From positions 3,614,001-3,678,000 of the forward strand of contig NZ_QBTZ01000001.1 of assembly GCF_003058055.1 (NCBI RefSeq): a stretch of 64,000 nucleotides of DNA. Reading direction: 5' to 3'. Under the pieces are notes generated by a model. That model ran no database searches, was not told where the DNA came from, and saw only the letters and a program-made list of their open reading frames with translations. The position numbers were made by a program, and so were the translations under genes. Source of the DNA: Acidovorax sp. 107. Lineage in GTDB: Bacteria > Pseudomonadota > Gammaproteobacteria > Burkholderiales > Burkholderiaceae_C. This document shows positions 6,953-15,802 of the stretch, one piece after another (position 1 is the first letter of the stretch; each line of letters opens with the position of its first letter).

Positions 6953-7614
6953 ACCCAACAACCCTGAACCGCACCCGCCGCGTGGTGGGCACTGCCCTGG
7001 CTGCCGCCACGCTGGCGGCGGCACTATCGGCCTGCGCGCCCCTGATCGTCGGCGGCGCCGTGGTCGGTGGCGTGATGGCGGTAGACCGCCGCACGACAGG
7101 CACCCAGATCGAGGATGAGGGCATTGAGCTGCGCGCTGCCAACCGCATTCGCGAAGCGCTGGGCGACCGGGCCCATGTCAACGTGACCAGCTACAACCGC
7201 CAGGCGCTGTTGACCGGTGAAGTTGCCACGGCCCAGGACCGCCAAGCGGTGGAGCAGATGGTGTCACAGGTGGAGAACGTGCGTTCGGTCGTCAATGACC
7301 TGGCGGTGATGCCCCCCTCCACGCTGAGCCAGCGGTCCACGGACACCTTCATCACCGGCAAGGTGCGCGCGAGTCTGGTGGATGCGCAGGACATCTCGGC
7401 CAACTCCTTCAAGGTGGTGACCGAGCGCAACACGGTTTACCTGATGGGCCGTGTCTCGCAGCGTGAGGCCAACCGTGCCACGGACATCGCCCGTGGCGTG
7501 AGCGATGTGCGCAAGGTGGTGCGCGTGTTCGAGATCGTTTCGGAAGAAGAACTGCGTCGCATCGCGCCGCAGCCCGCGCCCGTTACCACCGATACCAAGC
7601 CTTCCGGGGGCTGA
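6949..7614 (+). CDS. dolP: BON-domain outer-membrane lipoprotein, DolP-like
   Basis: A signal peptide ends at a lipobox (AALSAC, Cys about residue 28). Two BON domains follow, at about 64-130 and 140-210 (VNVTSYNRQALLTGEV; SFKVVTERNTVYLMGRV). In E. coli the homologue DolP (YraP) sits in the outer membrane at the division site and supports membrane integrity and BAM function. Gene order with diaA supports this. The C-terminal tail is proline and threonine rich. A strong terminator follows at 7642. Confidence 0.85.
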   Translation: MNPTTLNRTRRVVGTALAAATLAAALSACAPLIVGGAVVGGVMAVDRRTTGTQIEDEGIELRAANRIREALGDRAHVNVTSYNRQALLTGEVATAQDRQAVEQMVSQVENVRSVVNDLAVMPPSTLSQRSTDTFITGKVRASLVDAQDISANSFKVVTERNTVYLMGRVSQREANRATDIARGVSDVRKVVRVFEIVSEEELRRIAPQPAPVTTDTKPSGG

Positions 7615-7641
7615 GGACGGCAGCATCAGACCGTAGGGTCC

Positions 7642-7676
7642 AAGTCCCAGGCCGCGTTGCGTGGCCTGGGACTTTT
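7642..7676 (+). terminator. Rho-independent terminator after the dolP operon
   Basis: A 12-bp stem AAGTCCCAGGCC / GGCCTGGGACTT with a 9-base loop is followed by a T run. It closes the yraN-diaA-dolP operon. The 130 bases beyond it, up to the convergent dehydrogenase gene, show nothing else recognisable. Confidence 0.85.
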
Positions 7677-7806
7677 TCTTGAAGTGCAGCTATCGCCGTG
7701 CATGCTGCACGGGACTGGCGCAGCACCCGCAAATGCTCCCGAGGAGCCGCTGGTTGAGCCGTTGTGCCTTCCCTGGGGGGTGGCACCGCTGGCGCGGCTC
7801 AAGAGG

Positions 7807-8721
7807 CTATTTCAAGCGTTGGATCAGGCTGGACGTATCCCAGCGGTTGCCACCCATCTTTTGTACATCGGCGTAGAACTGGTCCACCAGCGCCGTCACG
7901 GGCACGCGCGATCCGTTGCGCTTGGCCTCATCCAGCACCAGGCCCAGGTCCTTGCGCATCCAGTCCACGGCAAAGCCAAAGTCGAACTTGCCGTCCACCA
8001 TGGTCTTGCCACGGTTGTCCATCTGCCAGCTTTGCGCGGCGCCCTTGCCAATGACTTCCAGCACCTGCTTCATGTCCAGCCCGGCGTTCTGGCCAAACGC
8101 CACGGCTTCCGACAGGGCCTGCACCAGCCCGGCAATGCAGATCTGGTTGACCATCTTGGCCAACTGGCCCGAGCCGCTGGCGCCCAGCAGCGTGAAGGCG
8201 CGCGAGAACGCCATGGCTACGGGCTGAGCGGCCTCGAAGGCCGCGGCGTCGCCACCGCACATTACCGTGAGCAGGCCGTTCTGTGCCCCGGCCTGGCCGC
8301 CGGACACGGGCGCATCCACAAACTGCAGGCTCAGTGCCTGGGCGGCGGCATACAGCTCGCGCGCCACTTCGGCCGATGCCGTGGTGTGGTCCACAAAAAT
8401 CGCGCCGGGCTTCATGCCCGCAAAGGCGCCATCGGCACCCAGCGTGACCGAGCGCAGATCATCGTCATTGCCCACACAGCAGAACACGATGTCGGCGCCC
8501 GCGGCTGCCTCGCGGGGCGTGGCTGCATGTTTTGGGGCTTTGGTGCCCGCATATTCTGCGCACCATGCTACGGATTTGGTAGCGGTGCGGTTGTACACCG
8601 TGACTTCATGGCCGGCCAGCGCCAGGTGGCCTGCCATGGGGTAGCCCATCACGCCCAGGCCCAGAAAGGCGACCTTGCGGGAGGGGGTTGCGTCGTAGTT
8701 GCGGGGATTGGTGCTTGGCAT
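7807..8721 (-). CDS. Beta-hydroxyacid dehydrogenase, 3-hydroxyisobutyrate dehydrogenase family
   Basis: The N-terminal Rossmann domain shows VAFLGLGVMGYPMAGHL (residues about 17-33). The substrate loop DAPVSGGQAGAQNG follows near 145, and the catalytic-lysine helix GQLAKMVNQ near 195. The enzyme would oxidise a 3-hydroxyacid (3-hydroxyisobutyrate, tartronate semialdehyde or similar) with NAD(P); the substrate cannot be fixed from sequence. Length (304 aa) is normal. A copy of the interspersed repeat overlaps codons for about residues 46-64, between the nucleotide-binding strand and the next helix, where homologues vary. Confidence 0.85.
   Translation of the reverse strand: MPSTNPRNYDATPSRKVAFLGLGVMGYPMAGHLALAGHEVTVYNRTATKSVAWCAEYAGTKAPKHAATPREAAAGADIVFCCVGNDDDLRSVTLGADGAFAGMKPGAIFVDHTTASAEVARELYAAAQALSLQFVDAPVSGGQAGAQNGLLTVMCGGDAAAFEAAQPVAMAFSRAFTLLGASGSGQLAKMVNQICIAGLVQALSEAVAFGQNAGLDMKQVLEVIGKGAAQSWQMDNRGKTMVDGKFDFGFAVDWMRKDLGLVLDEAKRNGSRVPVTALVDQFYADVQKMGGNRWDTSSLIQRLK
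8531..8587 (-). repeat. Interspersed repeat, copy 2, within the dehydrogenase gene
   Basis: On the minus strand it reads GCTACCAAATCCGTAGC, then GCGCAGAATATGCG and CACCAAAGCCCC, a degenerate match to the repeat family. It lies wholly inside coding sequence and keeps the frame. Confidence 0.5.
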
Positions 8722-8749
8722 GGTGTGATCGCGTGATGATCTGAAAGTA

Positions 8750-8784
8750 TGGGTGAAAACGAAAACCCGCCCAGGAGGGCGGGT
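8750..8784 (-). terminator. Rho-independent terminator after pilU
   Basis: Read on the minus strand, ACCCGCCC-TCCT-GGGCGGGT is followed by TTTCGTTTTC. It lies 37 bases beyond the pilU stop and before the next minus-strand gene, so it should end the pilT-cNMP-pilU transcript. Confidence 0.8.
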
Positions 8785-8820
8785 GAAGCTGGGCGAAGGC
8801 GTGTGGGGCTGGCTCTGGCG

Positions 8821-9960
8821 TCACACAATCGCGAAATGCTCGGTGCCCTGCGCCAGATCGGGCGACTTGGCGCGCTGGCTGTTGAGCTTGATCTGCAGGC
8901 GCAGGTCATTGAGCGAGTCGGCATTGCGCAGCGCGTCTTCGTAGCTGATGACGTTGGCCTCGTAGGCATCGAACAGCGCCTGGTCGAAGGTCTGCATGCC
9001 CAGGTTGCGGCTCTTCTTCATGATCTCCTTGATCTCGGAGACCTCGCCCTTGAAGATCAGGTCGGAGATCAGCGGGGTGTTGAGCATCACTTCCACCGCG
9101 GCGGCGCGGCCCTTGCCGTCCTGCTTGGGGATCAGGCGCTGCGAGACCATGGCGCGCAGGTTGAGCGACAGGTCCATCAGCAGCTGGGCGCGGCGCTCTT
9201 CAGGGAAGAAGTTGATGATCCGGTCCAGCGCCTGGTTGGCGCTGTTGGCGTGCAGAGTGGCCAGACACAAGTGCCCGGTTTCGGCAAATGCCACCGCGTG
9301 TTCCATGGTCTCGCGGTCGCGGATTTCGCCCATCAGGATCACGTCGGGGGCCTGGCGCAGCGTGTTCTTCAGGGCGGCTTCCCAGCTGTCGGTATCGAGG
9401 CCCACTTCCCGCTGCGTCACCACGCAGTTCTTGTGGGGGTGCACAAACTCCACCGGGTCTTCCACCGTGATGATGTGACCGAACGAGTTCTCGTTGCGCC
9501 AGTCCACCATGGCGGCCAGCGTGGTCGATTTGCCCGAACCCGTGGCACCCACCAGGATGCACAGGCCGCGCTTGGTCATCGTCACTTCCTTGAGCACCTG
9601 CGGCACGCCCAGGCCGTCGATGGTGGGCAGCGTGAGCGGAATGGTCCGCAGCACCATGCCCACCTTGCCCTGCTGGATGAAGGCGTTGACGCGAAAGCGC
9701 CCAATGCCAGCCGGCGAGATGGCGAAGTTGCACTCCTTGGTGCGCTCGAAGTCGGCCACCTGCTTGTCGCTCATGACCGCGCGTGCCAGCGTGAGTGTGT
9801 GGTTGGGCGTGAGTGGCTGCGGCGATACCTTGGTCACCTTGCCATCGACCTTGATGGCGGGCGGAAACTCTGCCGTGATGAACAAGTCGCTGCCATTGCG
9901 GCTCACCATCAGCTTGAGCAGGTCATTGATGAATTTACTGGCCTGATCGCGTTCCATCAA
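8821..9960 (-). CDS. pilU: Type IV pilus retraction ATPase, PilU
   Basis: The GspE/PilT-type ATPase has Walker A GATGSGKSTT (near residue 137), an Asp box, Walker B region PDVILMGEIRDRETM and a His-box segment HLCLATLHANSANQALDRI. The C-terminal AIRNLIRE motif of PilT is absent, and the tail is longer (379 aa); both are typical of PilU. PilU works with PilT on the cytoplasmic face of the pilus base to depolymerise pilin and drive twitching. The gene lies downstream of pilT and a cNMP-binding gene on the same strand. Confidence 0.92.
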   Translation of the reverse strand: MMERDQASKFINDLLKLMVSRNGSDLFITAEFPPAIKVDGKVTKVSPQPLTPNHTLTLARAVMSDKQVADFERTKECNFAISPAGIGRFRVNAFIQQGKVGMVLRTIPLTLPTIDGLGVPQVLKEVTMTKRGLCILVGATGSGKSTTLAAMVDWRNENSFGHIITVEDPVEFVHPHKNCVVTQREVGLDTDSWEAALKNTLRQAPDVILMGEIRDRETMEHAVAFAETGHLCLATLHANSANQALDRIINFFPEERRAQLLMDLSLNLRAMVSQRLIPKQDGKGRAAAVEVMLNTPLISDLIFKGEVSEIKEIMKKSRNLGMQTFDQALFDAYEANVISYEDALRNADSLNDLRLQIKLNSQRAKSPDLAQGTEHFAIV

Positions 9961-10015
9961 AAGTTCTCCCGGGGGTGGTCGTCTGCCGGACGATCTTGTG
10001 TCATGGATAGGTGCA

Positions 10016-10651
10016 TCATTTCTGGTTGTCGCTCAGGCGCGCGCTCACCACGCGCAGGCGCAGCGACAGCTTGCGCGCCAGCAGGGCAATCAGGCTGGCG
10101 GCCAGTTGCGGGTCCTTGGTCATCATGTCGTCCATGGCCTCAGCAGACAGCACGGCGATCTCGCAGTCGGTCAGCGTGGTGCAGGCCGAAAAGCGGATGC
10201 CGCTGTCCAGCAGCGACATCTCGCCCAGGATGTCCCCCGGGCGCGTCTCGGCCAGGCGCAGCTGCTCGCCCCAGGGCTGCACGCGGTCCACGGCAATGGT
10301 GCCGGTGAGCAGCACCACCATGAAGTTGCCGTACTCGTCCTGGCGGATCACGTCACGGTTGGAGGGGATGGCCGCAAACTCGAAAAAGCGCTCCATGCGT
10401 TCCACGGCGTCCTTGTCCAGGTGCGCCATGTACTTGTCTTTGGCCCACAGGCCTTGCAGCAGCTTGCCGCCGCGGCTGGTGGGCAGGCGCTTGGCGCCCA
10501 CTTCCACAGCGCGGGCCTCCCAGGGCACCAGCATGGAGTCGTCTACACCCTGGCCTGCAAAAGCGGTGGAGAACAGCACGGAATCCGTGTGATCGTCCGA
10601 TGGCTTGCCGCTGCGGGCTTTCATTTTCAGAAGGCTCAAAATGCCTTTCAT
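10016..10651 (-). CDS. Cyclic-nucleotide-binding-domain protein between pilT and pilU
   Basis: Residues about 85-205 form a cNMP-binding beta roll: RQDEYGNFMVVLLTGTIAVD, then the phosphate-binding cassette RPGDILGEMSLLDSGIRFSA. No helix-turn-helix follows; the C-terminus is a helix (LIALLARKLSLRLRVVSARL). It is therefore a sensor or adaptor, not a CRP-type transcription factor. Its place between the two retraction ATPases suggests it tunes PilT/PilU activity in response to a nucleotide. The ligand is unknown; PBC residues GE...R..A resemble cAMP binders. Confidence 0.85.
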   Translation of the reverse strand: MKGILSLLKMKARSGKPSDDHTDSVLFSTAFAGQGVDDSMLVPWEARAVEVGAKRLPTSRGGKLLQGLWAKDKYMAHLDKDAVERMERFFEFAAIPSNRDVIRQDEYGNFMVVLLTGTIAVDRVQPWGEQLRLAETRPGDILGEMSLLDSGIRFSACTTLTDCEIAVLSAEAMDDMMTKDPQLAASLIALLARKLSLRLRVVSARLSDNQK

Positions 10652-10718
10652 ATCGCGCTCCGGTATGCGGCGCCCGCGGGGGCCGCAAAGTCGTTCATGG
10701 GTGTGTGCTGTCGGGGGC

Positions 10719-11762
10719 TCAGCCGGGGAAGTTCTCGGGGATCTTGGCCTTGCTGCGTGCTTCGGCCGGGCTGATGATGTTGCGGCGCACCAGATCCGTG
10801 AGGTTCTGGTCGAGCGTCTGCATGCCCACGCTGTTGCTGGTCTGGATGGTGGAATACATCTGCGCCACCTTGGCCTCGCGGATCAGGTTGCGGATGGCGC
10901 TGGTGCCCAGCATGATCTCGTGCGCTGCCACGCGGCCCGATCCGTCCTTGGTCTTGCACAGCGTCTGCGAGATCACGGCTTGCAGCGATTCGGACAACAT
11001 CGCGCGGACCATTTCCTTTTCTTCGGCCGGGAACACGTCGATGATCCGGTCAATGGTCTTGGCGGCGCTGGAGGTGTGCAGCGTGCCGAACACCAAGTGG
11101 CCCGTTTCAGCAGCCGTCATGGCCAGGCGAATGGTTTCCAGGTCGCGCATTTCGCCCACCAGGATGGCGTCCGGGTCCTCACGCAGTGCGGACTTCAGGG
11201 CTGCCGCGAACGACAGCGTCATCGGGCCGACTTCACGCTGGTTGATCAGGCACTTCTTGGACTCGTGCACGAATTCGATCGGGTCTTCCACCGTGAGGAT
11301 GTGGCCGTATTCGGACTCGTTGAGGAAGTTGACCATGGCGGCCAGCGTGGTGGACTTGCCCGAGCCCGTGGGGCCGGTCACCAGCACCAGGCCGCGTGGT
11401 TTGAGCGCCAGATCGCCGAAGATCTTGGGGGCGTTCAGCTGCTCCAGCGTCAGGATCTTGCTCGGAATCGTCCGGAACACGGCGGCTGCGCCACGGTTCT
11501 GGTTGAAGGCGTTGACGCGGAAACGGGCCAGGCCTTCGATCTCGAACGAAAAGTCCACCTCCAGGAACTCTTCATACGTCTTGCGCTGCGCGTCACTCAT
11601 GATGTCGTACACCATGGCGTGCACCGTCTTGTGGTCCAGCGCATCGACGTTGATGCGCCGCACGTCGCCGTGGACCCGGATCATGGGCGGCAGACCGGCG
11701 GAAAGGTGCAGGTCGGAGGCCTTGTTCTTCACGCTGAACGCGAGCAATTGGGTAATGTCCAC
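10719..11762 (-). CDS. pilT: Type IV pilus retraction ATPase, PilT
   Basis: The protein is 347 residues, the normal PilT length. It starts MDITQLLAFSVKNKASDLHL and has Walker A GPTGSGKSTT (near 130), Asp box EDPIEFVH, Walker B DAILVGEMRDLETI, His box HLVFGTLHTSSAAKTIDRI and the PilT signature SAIRNLIRE. It powers pilus retraction for twitching motility and DNA uptake. It is the first gene of the minus-strand pilT-cNMP-pilU operon and is divergent from yggS with only 37 bases between the start codons. Confidence 0.95.
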   Translation of the reverse strand: MDITQLLAFSVKNKASDLHLSAGLPPMIRVHGDVRRINVDALDHKTVHAMVYDIMSDAQRKTYEEFLEVDFSFEIEGLARFRVNAFNQNRGAAAVFRTIPSKILTLEQLNAPKIFGDLALKPRGLVLVTGPTGSGKSTTLAAMVNFLNESEYGHILTVEDPIEFVHESKKCLINQREVGPMTLSFAAALKSALREDPDAILVGEMRDLETIRLAMTAAETGHLVFGTLHTSSAAKTIDRIIDVFPAEEKEMVRAMLSESLQAVISQTLCKTKDGSGRVAAHEIMLGTSAIRNLIREAKVAQMYSTIQTSNSVGMQTLDQNLTDLVRRNIISPAEARSKAKIPENFPG

Positions 11763-11799
11763 GGAGTCCCTCTATCGTTTGGTACGCTTGCCAAACATT

Positions 11800-12519
11800 A
11801 TGACCACGATTGCTAACAACCTCCAACAGGTTATGGGCAGGATTGCCCGGGCATGCCAGGCCGCCGGGCGCGACCCGGCCCAGGTGGGCCTGCTGGCCGT
11901 TTCCAAGACCTTTGGCGCCGATGCGGTGCTGGAGGCGGCGGCCGCAGGCCAGCGTGCCTTTGGCGAGAACTACATCCAGGAGGGCGTGGACAAGATTGCC
12001 GCCGTGCGCACTGCCTTGCCTGATGTGGCGCTGCAGTGGCACTGCATTGGCCCCATTCAGAGCAACAAGACCCGCCTGGTGGCCGAGCACTTTGACTGGG
12101 TCCACACGGTGGACCGGCTCAAGATCGCCGAGCGCCTGTCGGCCCAGCGGCCCGATCACCTGCCGCCCCTGCAGGTGTGCATCCAGGTCAACATCGACGG
12201 GGGGCCCACCAAGTCCGGCGTGGCCCCGGCCGAGGCCCTGGAGCTGGTGCGCGCTGTCGCAAAACTGCCACGGCTTGCCGTGCGGGGGCTCATGAGCATC
12301 CCGGACCATGCTCCTGAATTGGAAGCGCAACTGGCAATACACACTAGCGCCAGAAGGCTTTTTGACCAGATATTGGCCGCGGAAGAGCCCCGCCTGGGGC
12401 AGTTTGACACCCTGTCCCTGGGCATGACGGCCGATCTGGAAGCCGCCATCCAGGCGGGCAGCACCCTGGTGCGCGTGGGCACCGGCATCTTCGGCGGGCG
12501 GACTTACCCCGCCGCCTGA
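11800..12519 (+). CDS. yggS: YggS/PROSC-type pyridoxal phosphate homeostasis protein
   Basis: This single-domain alanine-racemase-fold protein of 239 residues binds PLP at Lys36 (LLAVSKTFGADAV). It has the family motifs FGENYIQEGVDKI, WHCIGPIQSNKT and, near the end, LSLGMTADLEAAI and VRVGTGIFGGR. The family controls free PLP levels and amino-acid balance. It is divergent from pilT, the classic yggS-pilT pairing in proteobacteria. Codons for about residues 168-190 resemble the second half of the interspersed repeat. Confidence 0.93.
   Translation: MTTIANNLQQVMGRIARACQAAGRDPAQVGLLAVSKTFGADAVLEAAAAGQRAFGENYIQEGVDKIAAVRTALPDVALQWHCIGPIQSNKTRLVAEHFDWVHTVDRLKIAERLSAQRPDHLPPLQVCIQVNIDGGPTKSGVAPAEALELVRAVAKLPRLAVRGLMSIPDHAPELEAQLAIHTSARRLFDQILAAEEPRLGQFDTLSLGMTADLEAAIQAGSTLVRVGTGIFGGRTYPAA
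12300..12365 (+). repeat. Possible degenerate interspersed repeat, copy 3, within yggS
   Basis: The segment CACTAGCGCCAGAAGGC followed by TTTTTGA matches the tail of the repeat family, but the head is barely recognisable. It lies inside an intact and normally sized gene, so it may be chance similarity or an old, drifted copy. Confidence 0.3.
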
Positions 12520-12532
12520 CGCCGGGAGTGCA

Positions 12533-13597
<1,065 letters not shown>

Positions 13598-13706
13598 GGG
13601 CGCGGTCCTTGTGGGGCGGGTCAATGAATGCGATGACCGGCCATGGTAGCGGCGGCCCATGGCAGCTGCTGCCGTGGGGTCTACCGCGCGCTGATGCGCC
13701 GTGGTG

Positions 13707-14954
13707 TCAGGGCCGCGCCATCTTGCAGTCCGTGCCCTGCGCCAGCTCATTGCCGGTGTAGGCCGCATCGGTGCGGAAGCCGTAGTTCGTGCCCTCCCAG
13801 CCCACCTTCACGGCCTTGCCGTCCACCGGCGCGATGGTGTTGACCACCTGCGGCAACAGCAGCTGGTGGTCTTCGCCGCGCATGCGCACGGGGCCCACCA
13901 CCGATTCCAGCGTCAGGTCTTCCAGCGCGCGCGCCACCTTCACCGGGTCGGTGGACTGGGCCTTGTTGATGGCGGCCGCCAGGAAGCGGGGCGTCATCTC
14001 GATGCGCGGCGCGAGAAAGTCCTTGCCCGTCTTGGCCTTGTAGGTTTTGGCCAGCGCGTCCACCTTGGGGGTGTCGGCCTGGCCGGGGTGCCACTCGGCC
14101 ACCCAGGTCAGCTGGCCCTGCTTGGCCTGCGACACCGCCAGCACCGTGCCCGGGATGGAGCCCGCGCTGTGGTTGAAGTAGCGCAGGTTGTAGCCCGCGT
14201 CACCCGCGGCCTTGAGCAGCAGCGTCATGTCCTGACCCCAGTTGCCGGTGATGACCGAGTCGGCCTCCGTGCTCTTGACCTTGGCGAGGTAGGGCGCGAA
14301 GTCTTTCACGCGGCCGATGGGGTGCAGCGCCTCGCCCACAAACTGGATATCGGGTCGCGCCAGGCCCACCATCTCGCGGCCGTAGTGCGCCCACTGTTTG
14401 CCGTGCGCGTAGTCCTGGTTCAGCAGGTACGCCTTCTTGATGTCCGGCTGCTTCTTGATGTAGTTGGCAATGGCCTTCATCTTCATGGCCGTGTTGGCCT
14501 CGAACTGGAAGTGCCAGAAATTGCACGCCTTGCCCGTCAGCTCGGGGTCGATCGAGGAGTGATTCAGCACCAGGATCTCCTTGCCCGGGTTGCGCTGGTT
14601 GTGGCGCGCCGCCGCCTGCACCAGCGCCGTGACCACGGACGAACCCGAGCCGCCCGTCACGATGGCCTTGGCCCCTTGGTCAATGGCGGCCTGCAACGCG
14701 CTCTGGCTCTCCTGCGCCGAGAGCTTGCTGTCGAATTGCAGCAACTGCAGCTTGGTGCCCTTGAGCACGCCGCCCTTGGCATTGATGTCCTCGATGGCGT
14801 ACTGCGTGTGCGTGAGCATCAGCTCCCCCACGTTGGCAAACGGGCCCGACAGCGGGTCGATGTAGGCGACCTTGAAGGTCTCCTGCGCGCTGGCGGCCGC
14901 GCCGATGAGTAGCGCCGCCGCAGCGGCCAGGGGGGTGAGGAACACGGTTTTCAT
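13707..14954 (-). CDS. Branched-chain amino acid/amide-type ABC transporter substrate-binding protein
   Basis: A signal peptide (MKTVFLTPLAAAAALLIGAAASAQ) precedes a type I periplasmic-binding fold of the LivK family: VAYIDPLSGPFANVGE, then EDINAKGGVLKGTKLQLL and VTGGSGSSVVTALV. Length 415 aa is normal. No permease or ATPase genes flank it, so it is an orphan binding protein that must share or recruit a transporter encoded elsewhere. The ligand cannot be told; near neighbours (acyl-CoA ligase, carboxylase) suggest an organic acid or amide, which is inference. Confidence 0.88.
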   Translation of the reverse strand: MKTVFLTPLAAAAALLIGAAASAQETFKVAYIDPLSGPFANVGELMLTHTQYAIEDINAKGGVLKGTKLQLLQFDSKLSAQESQSALQAAIDQGAKAIVTGGSGSSVVTALVQAAARHNQRNPGKEILVLNHSSIDPELTGKACNFWHFQFEANTAMKMKAIANYIKKQPDIKKAYLLNQDYAHGKQWAHYGREMVGLARPDIQFVGEALHPIGRVKDFAPYLAKVKSTEADSVITGNWGQDMTLLLKAAGDAGYNLRYFNHSAGSIPGTVLAVSQAKQGQLTWVAEWHPGQADTPKVDALAKTYKAKTGKDFLAPRIEMTPRFLAAAINKAQSTDPVKVARALEDLTLESVVGPVRMRGEDHQLLLPQVVNTIAPVDGKAVKVGWEGTNYGFRTDAAYTGNELAQGTDCKMARP

Positions 14955-15007
14955 GGGTTTTGTCTCCGGTGGTTGTAGTGCTGGATGTAGGGGCGCTGCG
15001 GTGCGCG

Positions 15008-15658
15008 TCAGGCTGGGTTGCGCTTGCGGGTGCGCCGTAGCCCCAGCACGCGCCAGGCCAGCTGCGCCAGCTCCTGCGCCACCTCGTCTTGCGACAGGCG
15101 GCCGTCAGGGCGGTACCAGTTGTAGAGAAAGCCGGGCAGGCTGCAGGCAGCCAGCGCGGTGATCTTGGTGTCGTTGAACTCGAACATGCCGTCCTCGCGG
15201 CCTTGTTCCAGCAATGCGCACAGCCGGTCGTAGAAGTGGTTCGCCAGATCCTTCTGCGCCGCCAGGTACTCGGGCCGGTACACCTGCGGCTCGCGGTACG
15301 GGAAGAAGGCCGAGGGGTGGTGCTCCAGCGTGGCGCGGATCAGCCGCTCGATGCCCTCCGTCACCTTCACATGCGCAGGCCGGTCATCGTCCGCCGCAAA
15401 GTCCATCGCAGTGAAACACGCCACAGCAGGCGCCCAGGACAGCGTCTCGAAGATCTCCTGCTTGTTACGAAAGTAGTAGTACACAAAGGGCTTGGTCACG
15501 CCCAGCTGCTGCACGATCTGCTCGATGGTGGTGTTGGCGTAACCCTGCGCATCGAACAGCGCCTCGGCTGCGCGCAGGATGCGTTCGCGCTTCTCGTCGG
15601 ACCCGGCCGTGGCGGCCTTCTGGCGGCCGCTGGCCTGCACGGGGGGCTGCTGGTTCAT
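15008..15658 (-). CDS. TetR-family transcriptional regulator
   Basis: The N-terminal helix-turn-helix (residues about 25-70) reads RILRAAEALFDAQGYANTTI, then EQIVQQLGVTKPFVYYYFRN. The C-terminal 140 residues form a helical ligand domain with a conserved YNWYRPDGRLSQDE segment, as in TetR_C regulators of acyl-CoA metabolism. It is divergent from the acyl-CoA ligase gene, with two perfect palindromes between them (15687-15719). It likely represses both directions until an acyl-CoA or related ligand binds. Confidence 0.88.
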   Translation of the reverse strand: MNQQPPVQASGRQKAATAGSDEKRERILRAAEALFDAQGYANTTIEQIVQQLGVTKPFVYYYFRNKQEIFETLSWAPAVACFTAMDFAADDDRPAHVKVTEGIERLIRATLEHHPSAFFPYREPQVYRPEYLAAQKDLANHFYDRLCALLEQGREDGMFEFNDTKITALAACSLPGFLYNWYRPDGRLSQDEVAQELAQLAWRVLGLRRTRKRNPA

Positions 15659-15686
15659 CGGTGTCCTTTGCGCGACGATAGATTTA

Positions 15687-15719
15687 TACCCATGGGTAGC
15701 ATTGTTCTACCGAGCGGTA
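15687..15719. promoter_or_regulatory. Tandem TetR-type operator
   Basis: Two perfect 12-base palindromes occur, TACCC-AT-GGGTA (15687-15698) and TACCG-AG-CGGTA (15708-15719). Their centres are 21 bases apart, two helical turns. They share the TACC...GGTA ends and lie between the divergent TetR and acyl-CoA ligase genes. The sequence resembles known TetR-family operators. Confidence 0.7.
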
Positions 15720-15802
15720 TATATTGGCAAGACGCTGGCGGGTGCGAGCACCTAGCAAAAACCCCAAGAACCAGCGATTCCAGACACCTCGGAGACAACG
15801 CC

